Assembly (NCBI GenBank): GCA_019240665.1
Contig: JAFAXZ010000178.1
Location: forward strand, 1 to 42,655
Source: Pseudonocardiales bacterium
Lineage (GTDB): Bacteria; Actinomycetota; Actinomycetes; Mycobacteriales; Pseudonocardiaceae
Length of the DNA stretch: 42,655 bases
Direction of reading: 5' to 3'
Shown one piece after another: positions 27,742 to 40,908 of this stretch (position 1 is the stretch's first letter; every line of letters starts with the position of its first letter). Made by a program: the position numbers and the translations under genes. The notes under the pieces were generated by a model, which was given only the letters and a program-made list of their open reading frames with translations, ran no database searches and was not told where the DNA came from.

Positions 27742-29277
27742 TCAGCCCCGGGTGAGCGCCGCCACCAGCTCCGCGGCCGTGTTCGAGGCATCCAGCAGCG
27801 CCCCGACGTGCGCGCGGGTACCCCGTAGCGGTTCCAAGGTCGGGATTCGGACCAGGGATTCGCGACCGAGATCGAAGATCACCGAGTCCCAGGATGCTGC
27901 GGCCACCTCCGTGGCGTAGCGCTCCAGACACCGACCGCGAAAGTAGGCGCGAGTGTCCTCCGGGGGGCGGGTGATGGCTGCGCGCACCTCCTCCTCGGTG
28001 ACCAACCGTTTCATCGAGCCCCGGGCCACCAGGCGGTTGTACAGGCCCTTGTGCATCCGCACGTCGGAGTACTGTAGATCGACCAGTTGCAGCCGGGGCG
28101 AGCCCCATCCCAGACCGTCCCGGGCCCGGTAGCCCTCAAGTAGCTGCAGCTTGGCCGGCCAGTCCAGCCGGTCGGTGCACTCCATCGGGTCCCGCGCGAG
28201 CGCGTCAAGCACCTCCCCCCAGGTGCTGAGGATGTGCTCAGCGCCCTCGGCTCCGCTATCCAGGCTGCTGTCTGAGGTACTGTCTGGGCCACCGTTGCGC
28301 GCGAAGAACTGCGCGACCCGCTCGTGGTAAGCGCGCTGTAGCTCCAAGCCGGTGAGGTGGCGACCACCGGATATTTCCACCGTCGCCCTCAGGGACGGGT
28401 CGCGGCTGATTGTGTGCACTGCCCGCACTGCATCGACCAAGCGCAGGTCGTCGAAGCGTTCCCCAGCTTCAATCAGGTCCAACACCAACGCCGTGGTACC
28501 GACCTTGAGGTAGGTGGAGTACTCGGCGAGGTTGGCGTCACCAATGATGACGTGCAGCCGCCGGTACTTGTCGGCGTCGGCATGCGGCTCGTCCCGGGTG
28601 TTGATGATGCCACGCTTGAGGGTGGTCTCCAGCCCAACCTCGACCTCGATGTAATCCGCCCGCTGCGACAGCTGGAACCCGGGGTGCTCCCCGGCGGGTC
28701 CGATGCCCACCCGACCGGATCCGCAGATCACCTGGCGGGAGACGAAGAACGGGGTCAACCCGGCGATGACCATCGTGAACGGCGTGGAGCGCGCCATCAA
28801 ATAGTTCTCATGGGTACCGTAGGAGGCGCCCTTGCCATCGACGTTGTTCTTGTATAGCTGGAAGGGAGGCTGATCAGGCACGGTGCGGGCGCGCAACGCG
28901 GCTTCCTCCATGATCCGCTCGCCGGCCTTGTCCCAGACCACCGCGTCGCGCGGATTGGTGACCTCGGGACTGGAGAACTCGGGGTGCGCATGGTCGACGT
29001 AGAGCCGGGCGCCGTTGGTGAGGATAACGTTCGCCGCGCCGAGATCGTCCAATTCCGGATCGGGCTGCGCGATTCCGGGAACACCCAGGTCGAACCCGCG
29101 GGCGTCCCGCAGCGGGGACTCCACCTCGTAGTCCCACCGGGCTCGCTTGGCTCGCGGCACTTCGGCCGCTGCGGCGTAGGCCAGCACAACTTGAGTTGAG
29201 GTCAGGACTGGGTTGGCAGTGCAGTCCCCGGGCACTGAGATGCCGTACTCCACCTCGGTTCCCATGATCCGGCGCAT
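27742..29277 (-). CDS. dop: Depupylase / Pup deamidase Dop
   Basis: [35 protein letters not shown]; located upstream of pup. Confidence 0.95.
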   Translation of the reverse strand: MRRIMGTEVEYGISVPGDCTANPVLTSTQVVLAYAAAAEVPRAKRARWDYEVESPLRDARGFDLGVPGIAQPDPELDDLGAANVILTNGARLYVDHAHPEFSSPEVTNPRDAVVWDKAGERIMEEAALRARTVPDQPPFQLYKNNVDGKGASYGTHENYLMARSTPFTMVIAGLTPFFVSRQVICGSGRVGIGPAGEHPGFQLSQRADYIEVEVGLETTLKRGIINTRDEPHADADKYRRLHVIIGDANLAEYSTYLKVGTTALVLDLIEAGERFDDLRLVDAVRAVHTISRDPSLRATVEISGGRHLTGLELQRAYHERVAQFFARNGGPDSTSDSSLDSGAEGAEHILSTWGEVLDALARDPMECTDRLDWPAKLQLLEGYRARDGLGWGSPRLQLVDLQYSDVRMHKGLYNRLVARGSMKRLVTEEEVRAAITRPPEDTRAYFRGRCLERYATEVAAASWDSVIFDLGRESLVRIPTLEPLRGTRAHVGALLDASNTAAELVAALTRG

Positions 29278-29395
29278 ACCCGCAGAGTACGTGCCCGGAG
29301 CGCAAATGGCCCGATCCGCCTCGGCGGCAGATCGCCAAGACACCGGTCAGCGGCGTACTCCAGACCACCTGACCGGCGACTCGGAACGTCTTCGG

Positions 29396-30517
29396 TCAGC
29401 GGCTACCTGTGTCCTCATTGCCTTCGGGTAGGGCCGCACCGATGGCCTCGCTGATCGAGGTGTAGCCCGCCTGGCGGGCTCGGCGGGCCAGACCCTGATG
29501 AATGCGACGTGGCCACAGCGGTCCACCGTAGACGAAGCCGGTGTACGCCTGCACGAGCGTCGCTCCCGCGTGGATACGAGTCCAGGCGTCGTCGGCGGTT
29601 TCGATCCCGCCAACCGCCACCAGGACCAGACGATCTTCCACCCGGCCGCGCAGCCGGTGCAGCACCGCAAGCGAGCGGTCCTTGAGCGGGGCACCGGAGA
29701 CACCGCCTGCGCCAATTGCCTCGACCTGCGCCACATCGGTAACCAGGCCGTCTCGGGAGCTCGTGGTGTTGGTGGCGATGATCCCATCCAATCCAAGTTC
29801 CAGCGCGAGGTCGGCCACCGCGTCGATGTCCTTGTCAGCCAGGTCCGGGGCGAGCTTGACCAGCAGCGGTACTCGCCGGGAACTGACCTCGTCCAGCGCA
29901 TTGCGAACGCCCACCAGCAGTGGCCGAAGGTGCTCGACGGCCTGGAGGTCGCGCAGCCCTGGCGTGTTGGGCGAGCTGACATTGACCACCAGGTACTCCG
30001 CGACGGCGGCCAGCAACTTCGCGCTGGCCACGTAGTCGGCGACCGTCTCGTTCTCCGGGACGACCTTCGTCTTTCCGATGTTGACCCCGACCGCTACCCG
30101 CCGACGACGGCCGCGAGCGCGCAGACGGGCGGCGGCAGCCGCCGAGCCGGCGTTGTTAAACCCCATCCGGTTCACCAAAGCCCGATCAGCTACGAGGCGG
30201 AACAGTCGTGGAGCCGGGTTGCCCGGCTGCGGTTGCACCGTCACGGTGCCGACCTCGACAAAGGCGAACCCCAACGTGCCCAGGGCATCGGCACCCACGG
30301 CATCCTTGTCGAACCCCGCTGCGAGGCCCAATGGTCCTGGCAGCTCAAGCCCGAGCGTGCGAACTCGCAACACCGGGTCGCGAGGAACGAGCCAGCAGCG
30401 CAGCAACCGTCCCAGCCCTGGAACCGTGGCCACCGCACGGATGAGCCCGAAGCCCAGACGGTGCGCGGTCTCCGCGGGGACGGACCGGAAGAAGATCGAG
30501 AACAGCAGCTTGTACAT
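29396..30517 (-). CDS. pyrD: Quinone-dependent (class 2) dihydroorotate dehydrogenase
   Basis: [96 protein letters not shown]. Confidence 0.95.
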   Translation of the reverse strand: MYKLLFSIFFRSVPAETAHRLGFGLIRAVATVPGLGRLLRCWLVPRDPVLRVRTLGLELPGPLGLAAGFDKDAVGADALGTLGFAFVEVGTVTVQPQPGNPAPRLFRLVADRALVNRMGFNNAGSAAAAARLRARGRRRRVAVGVNIGKTKVVPENETVADYVASAKLLAAVAEYLVVNVSSPNTPGLRDLQAVEHLRPLLVGVRNALDEVSSRRVPLLVKLAPDLADKDIDAVADLALELGLDGIIATNTTSSRDGLVTDVAQVEAIGAGGVSGAPLKDRSLAVLHRLRGRVEDRLVLVAVGGIETADDAWTRIHAGATLVQAYTGFVYGGPLWPRRIHQGLARRARQAGYTSISEAIGAALPEGNEDTGSR

Positions 30518-30595
30518 AGCCCTCCCACGCGGCCCCGTCGAGCAGGCCAGCGCTGGCCGCCCGGGTGCACGCCACCACGTGAGCCGAACCGGTCG

Positions 30596-32380
30596 TTACA
30601 AGTACTGGCCGGTGTTGGTGGCTGTGTCGATAGCTCGACCGGAGTCGGCGTTTTTGCCGGTGACCAGGGTGCGGATGTAGACGATCCGCTCGCCCTTCTT
30701 GCCCGAGATCCGCGCCCAGTCATCCGGGTTAGTGGTGTTAGGTAGGTCCTCATTCTCGGCGAACTCGTCGACAATCGAGTCGAGCAGATGGGTCATCCGT
30801 AAGCCCGGCTGCCCGGTCTCCAAAACCGACTTGATAGCCTTCTTTTTCGCCCGGTCAACGATGTTCTGAATCATCGCGCCAGAGTTGAAGTCCCGGAAGT
30901 AAAGGACCTCCTTGTCGCCATTGGCGTAGGTGACCTCCAGGAAACGGTTCTCCTCGCTTTCGGCGTACATCCGTTCGACGGTGCCCTGGATCATCGCCTG
31001 AATGCAGGCCTGACGATCCCGCCCGAATTCGGCGAGGTCGTCGGCGTGTAGCGGTAGCGTCGTCGTCAGGTACTTGGAGAAAACATCCTTGGCCGCCTCG
31101 GCGTCCGGACGCTCAATCTTGATCTTCACGTCAAGCCGCCCAGGGCGCAGGATTGCCGGATCGATCATGTCCTCGCGGTTGGAGGCGCCGATGACGATGA
31201 CGTTTTCCAACCCCTCCACGCCATCGATCTCGCTGAGCAGTTGGGGCACGATCGTGGTCTCGACGTCGGAGGAAACCCCCGATCCGCGGGTACGGAAGAT
31301 CGAATCCATTTCGTCGAAGAACACGATGACCGGGGTGCCCTCCGACGCCTTCTCTCTGGCCCGTTGGAAGATCATTCGGATGTGCCGCTCTGTTTCCCCG
31401 ACGTACTTGTTGAGCAGCTCAGGACCCTTGATATTGAGGAAATAACTCTTGGCGTCGGTGTCCCCACGGACCTGGGCCACCTTTTTGGCTAGCGAGTTGG
31501 CCACCGCCTTGGCGATCAGGGTCTTGCCGCATCCGGGAGGACCGTAGAGCAGCACCCCCTTGGGTGGGCGCAGCTCGTAGGTGCGAAACAGCTCAGCATG
31601 CAGGAATGGCAGCTCGACGGCGTCGCGGATCTGCTCGATCTGGTTGGCCAGGCCACCGATGTCCTCGTACCCGACGTCGGGGACCTCCTCCAGCACGAGA
31701 TCCTCGACCTCCGCCTTGGGCACCCGCTCGTAGGCGTACGCGGCCTTGGTGTCCACCAGCAGAGAGTCACCCGGCTTGAGTGGCACGGCGTCAGGATTGT
31801 CCGGGCCCGGGAGCAGCGGGTCGGCCAGCCACACCACGCGCTCTTCGTCGGCGTGCCCGACGACCAGCGCCCGCTGGCCACAGTCAAGCACTTCGCGCAG
31901 GGCGCAGACCTCGCCGGTCGACTCAAATGTGCCTGCCTCCACCACGGTCAGCGCCTCATTGAGCCGCACGCTCTGCCCGCGGCGCAGCTGTGGAACCTCG
32001 ACCGCGGGCGACACCGCCACCCGCATCCGGCGGCCGGAGGTGAACACGTCCACGGAGCCGTCGTCGAAGCAGCCGAGGAACACGCCATAACCGCTGGGCG
32101 GCTGGGCTAACCGATCGACCTCTTCACGTAGCGCGAGGAGCTGGCTGCGGGCCTCCCTCAGCGTCTCAACCAGTTTGGCGTTCCGCTCGGTGAGCTGGGC
32201 CACCGACGCGGAAGCCTCGGCGAGACGCTCCTCGAGCAATCGGACGTGCCGGGGAGACTCGGTCAACCGACGACGCAGCAGCGTCACCTCATCCTCGAGG
32301 ACCCTGATCTGAGCGGCCAGCGCCGGATCGATGCGGTCTCGACCCTCAGCGGCTCGGTCGCCGGAATAATCGTGCGGCAC
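30596..32380 (-). CDS. arc: Proteasome-associated AAA+ ATPase ARC/Mpa
   Basis: Coiled-coil N-terminus, [43 protein letters not shown]-terminal ...TGQYL. GTG start after GGAGG. Confidence 0.95.
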   Translation of the reverse strand: MPHDYSGDRAAEGRDRIDPALAAQIRVLEDEVTLLRRRLTESPRHVRLLEERLAEASASVAQLTERNAKLVETLREARSQLLALREEVDRLAQPPSGYGVFLGCFDDGSVDVFTSGRRMRVAVSPAVEVPQLRRGQSVRLNEALTVVEAGTFESTGEVCALREVLDCGQRALVVGHADEERVVWLADPLLPGPDNPDAVPLKPGDSLLVDTKAAYAYERVPKAEVEDLVLEEVPDVGYEDIGGLANQIEQIRDAVELPFLHAELFRTYELRPPKGVLLYGPPGCGKTLIAKAVANSLAKKVAQVRGDTDAKSYFLNIKGPELLNKYVGETERHIRMIFQRAREKASEGTPVIVFFDEMDSIFRTRGSGVSSDVETTIVPQLLSEIDGVEGLENVIVIGASNREDMIDPAILRPGRLDVKIKIERPDAEAAKDVFSKYLTTTLPLHADDLAEFGRDRQACIQAMIQGTVERMYAESEENRFLEVTYANGDKEVLYFRDFNSGAMIQNIVDRAKKKAIKSVLETGQPGLRMTHLLDSIVDEFAENEDLPNTTNPDDWARISGKKGERIVYIRTLVTGKNADSGRAIDTATNTGQYL

Positions 32381-32474
32381 GAGGCACCTCCTCCCGCATG
32401 GTTCTGGAGACCATCAACGGTACGGGACGGCGCGCCAGAACCGTGAGTTAACGGCTTGGCAACTATCCGGGCAA

Positions 32475-33326
<852 letters not shown>

Positions 33327-33394
33327 TCATGGTGACAGACCGCCGCCCGGCCGGGCGCGCAGCGCTGTCGGGGGGCTCGCCTACCCTGCGAGCT

Positions 33395-34318
33395 ATGACG
33401 GAGATCCTGGCCAGCGGCCCGCCTGCCACCAGCCCTGAAACCAGCCCTGCTGCGCGCAGGCGCCCGGCCCTGTCCCCGTCGCGGGCGGCGGACTTCAAGC
33501 AGTGCCCGCTGCTGTACCGGTTCCGGGCGGTCGACCGGCTGCCCGAGACACCGAGCCGGTTACAGGTCCGCGGCACCGTGGTGCACGCCGTGCTGGAGCG
33601 GCTTTTCGCGCTATCCCCCAACCGGCGGGACGCCGAAGCCGGGCGTGAACTGGTTGAACCCGCCTGGCGTGACGTGCTCACTGGCAACCCGGAGCTGGCC
33701 GAGCTGTTTGCCGGCCCCGAGGATCCGGAGCTCTCCGAATGGCTCGATTCGGCGCGTGCGCTTGTCGATGCCTACTTCGCGCTGGAGGACCCTCGGCTGG
33801 TCCAGCCCGAGGCGTGCGAGCTGCTGGTGGAGGCGGAACTGGCCGCAAGCGGCACCGGGGATGACGAGCCGCTGCTGCTGCGGGGATACATCGACCGGCT
33901 CGACGTCGCTCCTACCGGGGAGATCCGCGTAGTGGACTACAAGTCTGGCGCCGCACCACGGGAGGTCTTCGAGGCCAAGGCGCTGTTCCAGATGAAGTTC
34001 TACGCGCTGGTTCTGCTGCGGATCCGCGGGGTGGTGCCGCGCCAACTGCGGCTGCTGTACCTGGCTGATCAGCAAGCGTTGAGCTACACCCCTGATGAGG
34101 GGGAACTGATCCGCTTCGAGCGCACACTCGCCGCGATCTGGTCAGCGATCCGGCGGGCCGCCCGCAACGGTGACTTCCGCCCCAGCCCCAGCCGGATGTG
34201 CGACTGGTGCGATCACAAACCACGTTGCCCAGCGTTCGGTGGCATCTCACCCCCGTACCCGGGCTGGCCGGACCTCTCCGGCGCGGGTGCGGAGACCGCG
34301 CGCGACCGGGCGGAGTAG
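33395..34318 (+). CDS. RecB-like PD-(D/E)XK nuclease family protein
   Basis: ALSPSRAADFKQCPLLYRFRAVDRLPE, RGTVVHAVLERLF, RVVDYKSGAAPRE, CDWCDHKPRCPAFGG (C-terminal Cys cluster). Confidence 0.9.
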   Translation: MTEILASGPPATSPETSPAARRRPALSPSRAADFKQCPLLYRFRAVDRLPETPSRLQVRGTVVHAVLERLFALSPNRRDAEAGRELVEPAWRDVLTGNPELAELFAGPEDPELSEWLDSARALVDAYFALEDPRLVQPEACELLVEAELAASGTGDDEPLLLRGYIDRLDVAPTGEIRVVDYKSGAAPREVFEAKALFQMKFYALVLLRIRGVVPRQLRLLYLADQQALSYTPDEGELIRFERTLAAIWSAIRRAARNGDFRPSPSRMCDWCDHKPRCPAFGGISPPYPGWPDLSGAGAETARDRAE

Positions 34319-34330
34319 GTATTCGGCACC

Positions 34331-34594
34331 TCACAGGTATCGGTAGACATCGGTGATGCTGATCCCCCGGCCGAGCATGAGTACCTGCACGCGGTAGAGC
34401 AGTTGGGAGATCTCCTCCGCCAGCCGTTCGTCGGACTCGTGCTCGGCGGCGATCCACACCTCGCCGGCCTCCTCGAGCACCTTCTTACCCTGCGCGTGCA
34501 CCCCGTCGTCCAGCGCCGCTACCGTGCCTGAGCCAGCCGGCCGGGTCCGGGCACGTTCAGTGAGCTCAGCAAACAGCTCGTCGAATGTCTTCAT
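34331..34594 (-). CDS. hisE: Phosphoribosyl-ATP diphosphatase HisE
   Basis: [74 protein letters not shown]; 5 nt downstream of metH. Confidence 0.95.
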   Translation of the reverse strand: MKTFDELFAELTERARTRPAGSGTVAALDDGVHAQGKKVLEEAGEVWIAAEHESDERLAEEISQLLYRVQVLMLGRGISITDVYRYL

Positions 34595-34599
34595 AACCC

Positions 34600-37500
34600 T
34601 TACGCGTTGAAGTACTTGGCTTCCGGGTGATGCGCGACAATGGCGTCGGTGGACTGCTCCGGGTGCAGCTGGAACTCCTCGGATAGCGTCACCCCGATCC
34701 GATCGGGCCGCAGCAGTGCAACGATCTTCGCGCGGTCCTCGAGTTCCGGGCAGGCCCCGTAGCCGAGTGAGTATCGGGCGCCCCGGTACCCGAGCTTGAA
34801 GAATTCCTCCACCTCCGCGGGATCCTCCTCGGCCACCGCGGCCCCGGAAGCGAAGGTCAGCTCTTCCCGGATCCGCCGGTGCCAGTACTCGGCCAACGCC
34901 TCGGTCAGCTGCACGCCCAGACCATGCACTTCGAGATAGTCGCGGTAGGCGTCCTTGGCGAACAACTCGGCCGCGTAGTCAGCGATCGCCTGGCCCATCG
35001 TCACCAGATGCAACGGCAGCACGTCGACCTCGCCGGCAGCCAGTGCCTCCGCCCGCGGCCGGTAGAAGTCCGCCAGGCACAGCCGGCGGTCGCGGCGCTG
35101 GCGGGGGAAGGTGAAGCGAAACCGTTCGGCCACATCCGGACGGGACTCGGTGAGCACGATCAGCGCGTCGCCCTCCGCGACCGCCGGGAAGTACCCGTAG
35201 ACCACCGCAGCGTGCGCGAGCACCCCCTCGGTAGTCAACCGATCCAACCAGTAGCGCAGCCGAGGCCGGCCCTCGGTCTCCACCAGCTCCTCGTAGGAAG
35301 GGCCGTCCTTGCTCCGGGACCCGCGCAAGCCCCACTGGCCGAGGAAGGTGGCCCGTTCGTCGAGCATCGCGGTGAACTCGGCCACCGGGATGCCGGTGAC
35401 CACCCGGGAGCCCCAGAACGGTGGAATCGGGATCGGCACGTCGGTGGCCACGTCGGAGCGCGCCGGGACCGGTCCCTCGGTGCCGAGCTCCCGCTCCCGG
35501 CGCGCCTGCGCGATACGCAGCGACCGTTCCCGGCGGGCCTTGCGCTCAGCCGCCCTGGCTTCCTCCTTCGGGTCAACGGGCACGGTGCCGCCCCGCTTCC
35601 TGGTCATGATCGAGTCCATTAGCCGCAGACCCTCGAAGGCGTCCCGGGCGTAGCGGACCTCCCCGGGATACAGCTCGGCGAGGTCGCTCTCCACGTAGGC
35701 ACGGGTCAACGCCGCCCCACCGAGCAGCACCGGCGTGTCGGACAGGCCCCGGGAGTTCATCTCCTCCAGGTTTTCCTTCATGATCACCGTCGACTTGACG
35801 AGTAGCCCCGACATCCCGATGGCGTCCGCGCGGTGCTCCGTGGCGGCCTGCAGGATTGCGCTGATGGGCTGCTTGATGCCGAGGTTGATCACCTCATAGC
35901 CGTTGTTGGACAGGATAATGTCCACCAGGTTCTTGCCGATGTCGTGCACGTCGCCCTTGACGGTGGCCAGCACCAGCCGACCCTTACCGGTGTCGTCCTG
36001 CGACCGCTCCATATGGGGTTCGAGATGCGCGACGGACGCCTTCATCACTTCGGCTGACTGCAGTACGAACGGCAGTTGCATCTGGCCTGAGCCGAACAGG
36101 TCACCGACGGTCCTCATCCCGGCCAGCAGGGTGTCGTTGATGATCTGTAGCGCGGGCCGCTGCTCCAGGGCGGCGTCCAGGTCCTCGGCCAGCCCATTGC
36201 GGTCCCCGTCGACGATCCGCCGCTCCAACCGCTCGAACAGCGGCAACGCGGCAAGCTCAGCCGCTCGGGATTCCTTCGACGATGCGGTCGTGACGCCCTC
36301 GAACAGCGCCATGAGCTGCTGAAGCGGGTCGTAATCCCCTCCGGGATCTCCCTCGCGCCCGACCCGGCGCCGGTCGTATACGAGGTCCAGTGCCACAGCC
36401 CGCTGCTCGTCCGGTATCCGAGCCATCGGGAGGATCTTCGAGGCGTGCACGATCGCGGTATCCAACCCGGCCTGCACGCACTCGTGCAGGAACACCGAGT
36501 TGAGCACCTGACGGGCCGCCGGAGTGAGGCCGAAAGACACGTTGGACACCCCGAGCGTGGTCTGCACCTCCGGGTAGCGCCGCTTGACCTCACGGATCGC
36601 CTCGATGGTCTCCAGCGCATCGCGACGTGTTTCCTCCTGCCCGGTGGAGACGGGGAAGGTAAGGCAGTCGACGATGATGTCACAGGTGCGCATGCCCCAG
36701 GTGGCGGTCAGGTCATCGATTAACCGCGACGCCACCCGCACCTTCCACTCCGCGGTGCGGGCCTGGCCCTGCTCGTCAATGCACAGCGCCACCACGGCCG
36801 CACCATGCTCGCGGACCAGCTCCATGACGCGCTGGTATCGCGAGCCGGGACCGTCGCCGTCCTCGAAGTTCACCGAGTTGACCGTGCACCGTCCGCCGAG
36901 GCGTTCCAGACCGGCGCGTAACACCGCGGGTTCGGTGGAATCCAGCATGATCGGCAACGTCGAGGCGGTGGCCAGCCGCCCGGCCAGCTCGGCCATGTCG
37001 GCGGTGCCATCGCGGCCGACGTAGTCCACGCACAGGTCGATCAGGTGCGCGCCATCCCGGGTCTGCGCGCGAGCGATCTGGACGCAGTCCTCGAAGCGCT
37101 CGGCGAGCATCGCCTCGCGGAACGCTTTGGATCCGTTCGCGTTGGTCCGCTCACCGACCATCAGCACACTGGCGTCCTGGCGGAACGGCACTGCGGTGTA
37201 CAGCGAGGACACCCCGGGCTCGGGACGCGGACGCCGGCGGCGAGGAGTCAGTCCGGCCACCGCCTGCACCACCGCCGCGATGTGCTCCCGAGTCGTGCCG
37301 CAGCAACCACCGACCAGCCGGACACCGAATTCGGTGACGAAGCCGGCCAGCGCGGTGGCCAGCTCATCGGGGGTCAGCGGGTAGACCGCCCCGCCCCTGC
37401 CGAGCTCGGGTAGCCCGGCGTTGGGCATCACCGACAGCGGGATCCGGGAATGTTTGGCCAGCTGACGCAGGTGCTCGCTCATCTCAGCCGGGCCGGTGGC

Positions 37501-38172
37501 GCAGTTCAGCCCGATCACATCGATGCCCAGCGGTTCCAACGCTGTGAGCGCCGCGCCGATCTCCGTGCCCAGCAGCATCGTCCCGGTGGTCTCCAGGGTG
37601 ACCTGGGTGATGATGGGGACGTGCCGCTGCTGCGCAACCATCGCGCGGCGCGCGGCAGTCACCGCTGCCTTGCACTGCAGCAGATCCTGACTGGTCTCCA
37701 CCAGCACCGCATCGACTCCGCCAGCGAGCAGACCGCGGACCTGCTCGATGTAGGCGTCGCGTAGCTCGGCGAAGGAAATGTGGCCCAGGGTGGGCAGCTT
37801 GGTGCCCGGACCGACCGAGCCGAGCACAAAACGCGGTCGGTCGCCTTCGGTGAATTCGTCGGCCACCTCCCGGGCCAGCGTCGCGCCCGCCTCGGCAAGC
37901 TCCCGGATCCGATCGGCAATGCCGTACTCGGCAAGGTTGGCCAGATTCGCACCGAAGGTATTGGACTCCACCGCGTCGGCACCCGCCTCCAGGTAGCCCC
38001 GGTGCACGGTGCGCACGACGTCCGGGCGAGTGATGTTGAGGATCTCGTTACAGCCTTCCAACCCAGCGAAGTCATCCAGGCTCAGCGGGACAGACTGCAG
38101 CATCGTGCCCATCGCCCCATCGGCGACCAGGACACGATGCGCCAGGACATCGAGCAGCGATGCGAGGGCCAT
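34600..38172 (-). CDS. metH: Cobalamin-dependent methionine synthase MetH
   Basis: [43 protein letters not shown]-type pterin domain, cobalamin motif [28 protein letters not shown], activation domain. Confidence 0.97.
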   Translation of the reverse strand: MALASLLDVLAHRVLVADGAMGTMLQSVPLSLDDFAGLEGCNEILNITRPDVVRTVHRGYLEAGADAVESNTFGANLANLAEYGIADRIRELAEAGATLAREVADEFTEGDRPRFVLGSVGPGTKLPTLGHISFAELRDAYIEQVRGLLAGGVDAVLVETSQDLLQCKAAVTAARRAMVAQQRHVPIITQVTLETTGTMLLGTEIGAALTALEPLGIDVIGLNCATGPAEMSEHLRQLAKHSRIPLSVMPNAGLPELGRGGAVYPLTPDELATALAGFVTEFGVRLVGGCCGTTREHIAAVVQAVAGLTPRRRRPRPEPGVSSLYTAVPFRQDASVLMVGERTNANGSKAFREAMLAERFEDCVQIARAQTRDGAHLIDLCVDYVGRDGTADMAELAGRLATASTLPIMLDSTEPAVLRAGLERLGGRCTVNSVNFEDGDGPGSRYQRVMELVREHGAAVVALCIDEQGQARTAEWKVRVASRLIDDLTATWGMRTCDIIVDCLTFPVSTGQEETRRDALETIEAIREVKRRYPEVQTTLGVSNVSFGLTPAARQVLNSVFLHECVQAGLDTAIVHASKILPMARIPDEQRAVALDLVYDRRRVGREGDPGGDYDPLQQLMALFEGVTTASSKESRAAELAALPLFERLERRIVDGDRNGLAEDLDAALEQRPALQIINDTLLAGMRTVGDLFGSGQMQLPFVLQSAEVMKASVAHLEPHMERSQDDTGKGRLVLATVKGDVHDIGKNLVDIILSNNGYEVINLGIKQPISAILQAATEHRADAIGMSGLLVKSTVIMKENLEEMNSRGLSDTPVLLGGAALTRAYVESDLAELYPGEVRYARDAFEGLRLMDSIMTRKRGGTVPVDPKEEARAAERKARRERSLRIAQARRERELGTEGPVPARSDVATDVPIPIPPFWGSRVVTGIPVAEFTAMLDERATFLGQWGLRGSRSKDGPSYEELVETEGRPRLRYWLDRLTTEGVLAHAAVVYGYFPAVAEGDALIVLTESRPDVAERFRFTFPRQRRDRRLCLADFYRPRAEALAAGEVDVLPLHLVTMGQAIADYAAELFAKDAYRDYLEVHGLGVQLTEALAEYWHRRIREELTFASGAAVAEEDPAEVEEFFKLGYRGARYSLGYGACPELEDRAKIVALLRPDRIGVTLSEEFQLHPEQSTDAIVAHHPEAKYFNA

Positions 38173-38255
38173 GAGATGCAGCCTAGAGCAGCGATATCGG
38201 GCTCTCGTGGTATCGCGTGACGACCAGCGGGGCCCAGGAGCCGTAGGCTAGCGCG

Positions 38256-39173
38256 GTGACCCATCCGGACACCTTCGGCAGCGACTCGGCTTCCCGCCGA
38301 TCGCCGCTGCCCCAGCTCACCTCCCCGGTGTTGGTCGCCGCGTTCGAGGGCTGGAATGACGCTGGGGACGCCGCGAGCACCGCAATCGAGCACCTGCAGC
38401 TGAGCTGGGATGCGACGCCGCTGGCCGAGCTTGACCCGGAGGACTACTACGACTTCCAAGTCACCAGGCCCACCACCAAACTGGTCGACGGGATCACCCG
38501 GCGCATTGAGTGGCCTACCACCCGGCTATCGGTGTGCCGTCCGCCCGGGGCCGACTACGACGTCGTGCTGGTGCACGGTATCGAGCCGAACATGCGCTGG
38601 CGGTCGTTCTGCGATGAGCTGCTGCGCTACGTCATGGAACTCGGGATCACCACCGTGGTCACCCTGGGCGCTCTGCTCGCCGACACCCCTCACACTCGGC
38701 CGGTGCCGGTCACCGGGTCCGCCTACGACGCTGCATCGGCCGCCCGGTTCAAGTTGGAGCGTTCCAAGTACGAGGGCCCCACCGGGATCGTGGGGATCTT
38801 CCAGGACGCCTGCGTGCAGGCTGGAGTGCCGGCCATCTCGTTCTGGGCGGCGGTGCCGCACTACGTCTCCGCCCCGCCTTCGCCCAAGGCCACCCTAGCG
38901 CTGCTGCACCGGGTGGAGGAGGCGCTCGACCTCGAGGTCCCGCTCGGCGCGCTGCCCGAGGAATCCGAGGAGTGGGAGGCAACGGTCAGCGAGATGGCTG
39001 ACGAGGACGACGAGGTCGCCAGCTACGTGCGGGCGCTGGAGGAGCGCGGCGATACCGACCTGACGTTGCACGAGGCCAGTGGTGACGCTATCGCCGCGGA
39101 CTTCGAGCGCTACCTGCGTCGCCGCCGCCCCGGCGGCACCTCCGGCCCCCGGGGCCCCCGCGACGGCCGTTAG
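38256..39173 (+). CDS. PAC2-family protein (proteasome assembly chaperone-like)
   Basis: PVLVAAFEGWNDAGDAASTAIEHLQLSWDATPLAELDPEDYYDFQVTRPTTKL; GTG start. Position matches mycobacterial metH/PAC2 synteny. Confidence 0.9.
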   Translation: MTHPDTFGSDSASRRSPLPQLTSPVLVAAFEGWNDAGDAASTAIEHLQLSWDATPLAELDPEDYYDFQVTRPTTKLVDGITRRIEWPTTRLSVCRPPGADYDVVLVHGIEPNMRWRSFCDELLRYVMELGITTVVTLGALLADTPHTRPVPVTGSAYDAASAARFKLERSKYEGPTGIVGIFQDACVQAGVPAISFWAAVPHYVSAPPSPKATLALLHRVEEALDLEVPLGALPEESEEWEATVSEMADEDDEVASYVRALEERGDTDLTLHEASGDAIAADFERYLRRRRPGGTSGPRGPRDGR

Positions 39174-39310
39174 AGCTATGAGGCGCGTGAGCGGGGCGAC
39201 CGAGTCCGATGCGAAGCAGGCCGGCCGAATTTGATGGCGAGCCCGAAGCGCTGGCGGCTCACCGCACCGCGGCCACGGTGCCCGTCTCTGACATGTAGAC
39301 GATCGATCTG

Positions 39311-39666
39311 ATGGTTTGTGGCAGCGTGGCCGTCGACCGCGCTGGTGTGCGCCTCGGCAAGAGGGCCGGATATTCTGATGTTGAGGTGGCACTTGTGGTC
39401 CAGGTCGGTCGTCTCGGCCCACGGACAGCGATCGTGACTACCGTGCACCCACTGCAAGTGATCGACGAACTATTGCCCATGATAAGCATGACTTCATGGT
39501 CGACTACGTCGTCACGCCCACCGAGGCCATTTGCTGCGGCCCGCCGCATAGGCCCACCGGCGTGGTGTGGGATGCCCTTGACCGCGACAAGATCGCTGCA
39601 ATTCCGGTGCTGGCGGCGATGGCGAGGGCGCAGTGGGTTCGCGGCCTTCCGCATTCATCGGACTGA
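39311..39666 (+). pseudogene. Frameshifted, N-truncated remnant of 5-formyltetrahydrofolate cyclo-ligase-like family
   Basis: Frame of ORF 39311: LMVCGSVAVDRAGVRLGKRAGYSDVEVALVVQVGRLGPRTAIVTTVHPLQVIDELLP, continuing in another frame as HDKHDFMVDYVVTPTEAICCGPPHRPTGVVWDALDRDKIAAIPVLAAMARAQ...* (switch near 39475). Confidence 0.75.
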
Positions 39667-39992
39667 ACGGCCTCAACAGCATTGTGATAGCCCCGCTGCG
39701 CGTGCGAGTTGACCAACGAGCGCAACACGCAAGCCGTGTTTGCTCAGCGTGTCATCACGCGGATGCCCGACGTACGCAGGCTGTACGCCTTCAGTGAGGT
39801 ACCAAAGGCCTTGACTTACTTACGCGGGGTAACAGCCTGAGCCTCGACGACGATCTCACCCAGGACATGGTTTGACCTGTCCCAACTTCGATCGACTGCG
39901 CTCAAGTGCGGTCAGGGTGGAGAGCGGAAAGGAAAGAAGCGTGGAACTGCACGTATGAAAGCCTTTTAAGTTGATCCTCGGTGTAATTCTCG

Positions 39993-40441
39993 GTGCAACG
40001 GTCCAATATATACTCTGGTACAATCACGGCAATTCTGCATTACAGCACTGACGGCCGTGCCGGTGCACAACGCGGTAGTTCGGTAAGCTGTCATGGAAGT
40101 TGTGACGCAGTGGTCTACTACCACCGTCACGGACTCTACTGTGGCGAATACTACTTCTACGACGACTACACGCAGATCACCGGCTGGTTGCTTTTACCGA
40201 CGGACTTGCAGTGGAGGTTGACCTTCTAGCGCGAGAACCGGCCACAAGTAACAAGTGGCAAGATGTCATGATCACCACTGGTGCGGAAGGGTTGCAGGTG
40301 GGCTTCACCTTTACGGATGAACCCACCCTGACCCCGGCGCCAGTGCAAAACCTCGATTCGACACCCATCTGGCTCCTCTACCGCGCGGGAGGCGGAGATA
40401 TGAGGTTTTCACTCACCTGGTACTACAGGAGCGTATTGTAA
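39993..40441 (+). other. Two overlapping small ORFs in different frames (39993-40229, 40211-40441), orphan or one frameshifted gene
   Basis: ORF1 ...YYHRHGLYCGEYYFYDDYTQITGWLLLPTDLQWRLTF*, ORF2 (GTG)EVDLLAREPATSNKWQDVMITTGAEGLQVGFTFTDEPTLTP...WYYRSVL*. Confidence 0.35.
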
Positions 40442-40710
40442 GGTCTGTGAGCAATGATGGTCATGTCCTTCGTGGCAGTGGACTCGTCGCTTGGATGGCC
40501 GGCAGGATGACTACAGCGTGGTGGTACCTCGGGGTCATTAATCCGGCTTGAGGGCACGGTGACTCGTGCCGGCGTGACCGTCAAGAACCCACGCGCCCAC
40601 TTCCAGGTGTCGCATGGCACGGAGATTGGGTGCCACCATCGGGAACAGGTTGGGCACTTTCCGCTGGCCGTCGGCTCGTGCTCGGCGAGCAGCGCGACCC
40701 AGTACCGCAC
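40423..40710 (-). CDS. Possible small hypothetical protein
   Basis: (GTG)RYWVALLAEHEPTASGKCPTCSRWWHPISVPCDTWKWARGFL, resembling small Cys/Trp-containing proteins common beside actinomycete XRE regulators. No strong RBS. Confidence 0.35.
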   Translation of the reverse strand: MRYWVALLAEHEPTASGKCPTCSRWWHPISVPCDTWKWARGFLTVTPARVTVPSSRINDPEVPPRCSHPAGHPSDESTATKDMTIIAHRPYNTLL

Positions 40711-40908
40711 ATAGCATCGTTGTTAGCCATCGGTGCCCGACAAGGTCTGATCTCCCGTCTTCGTCGCGTTTGGCGATCAGGACTGGCGAAGAAGGCCCGA
40801 CTGACCAACGACATCACTGACTGAAATATCGAGACCATGCATAACTGCGGCTCAGCAGCCTGCGCAGGGGGCTACAATACGGCCCGGCAGACACGGAGGG
40901 TGGGGGAC

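Noticed and set aside
29498-30745. 415-aa plus-strand ORF
   Set aside because: Antisense to pyrD and arc; no recognisable motifs.
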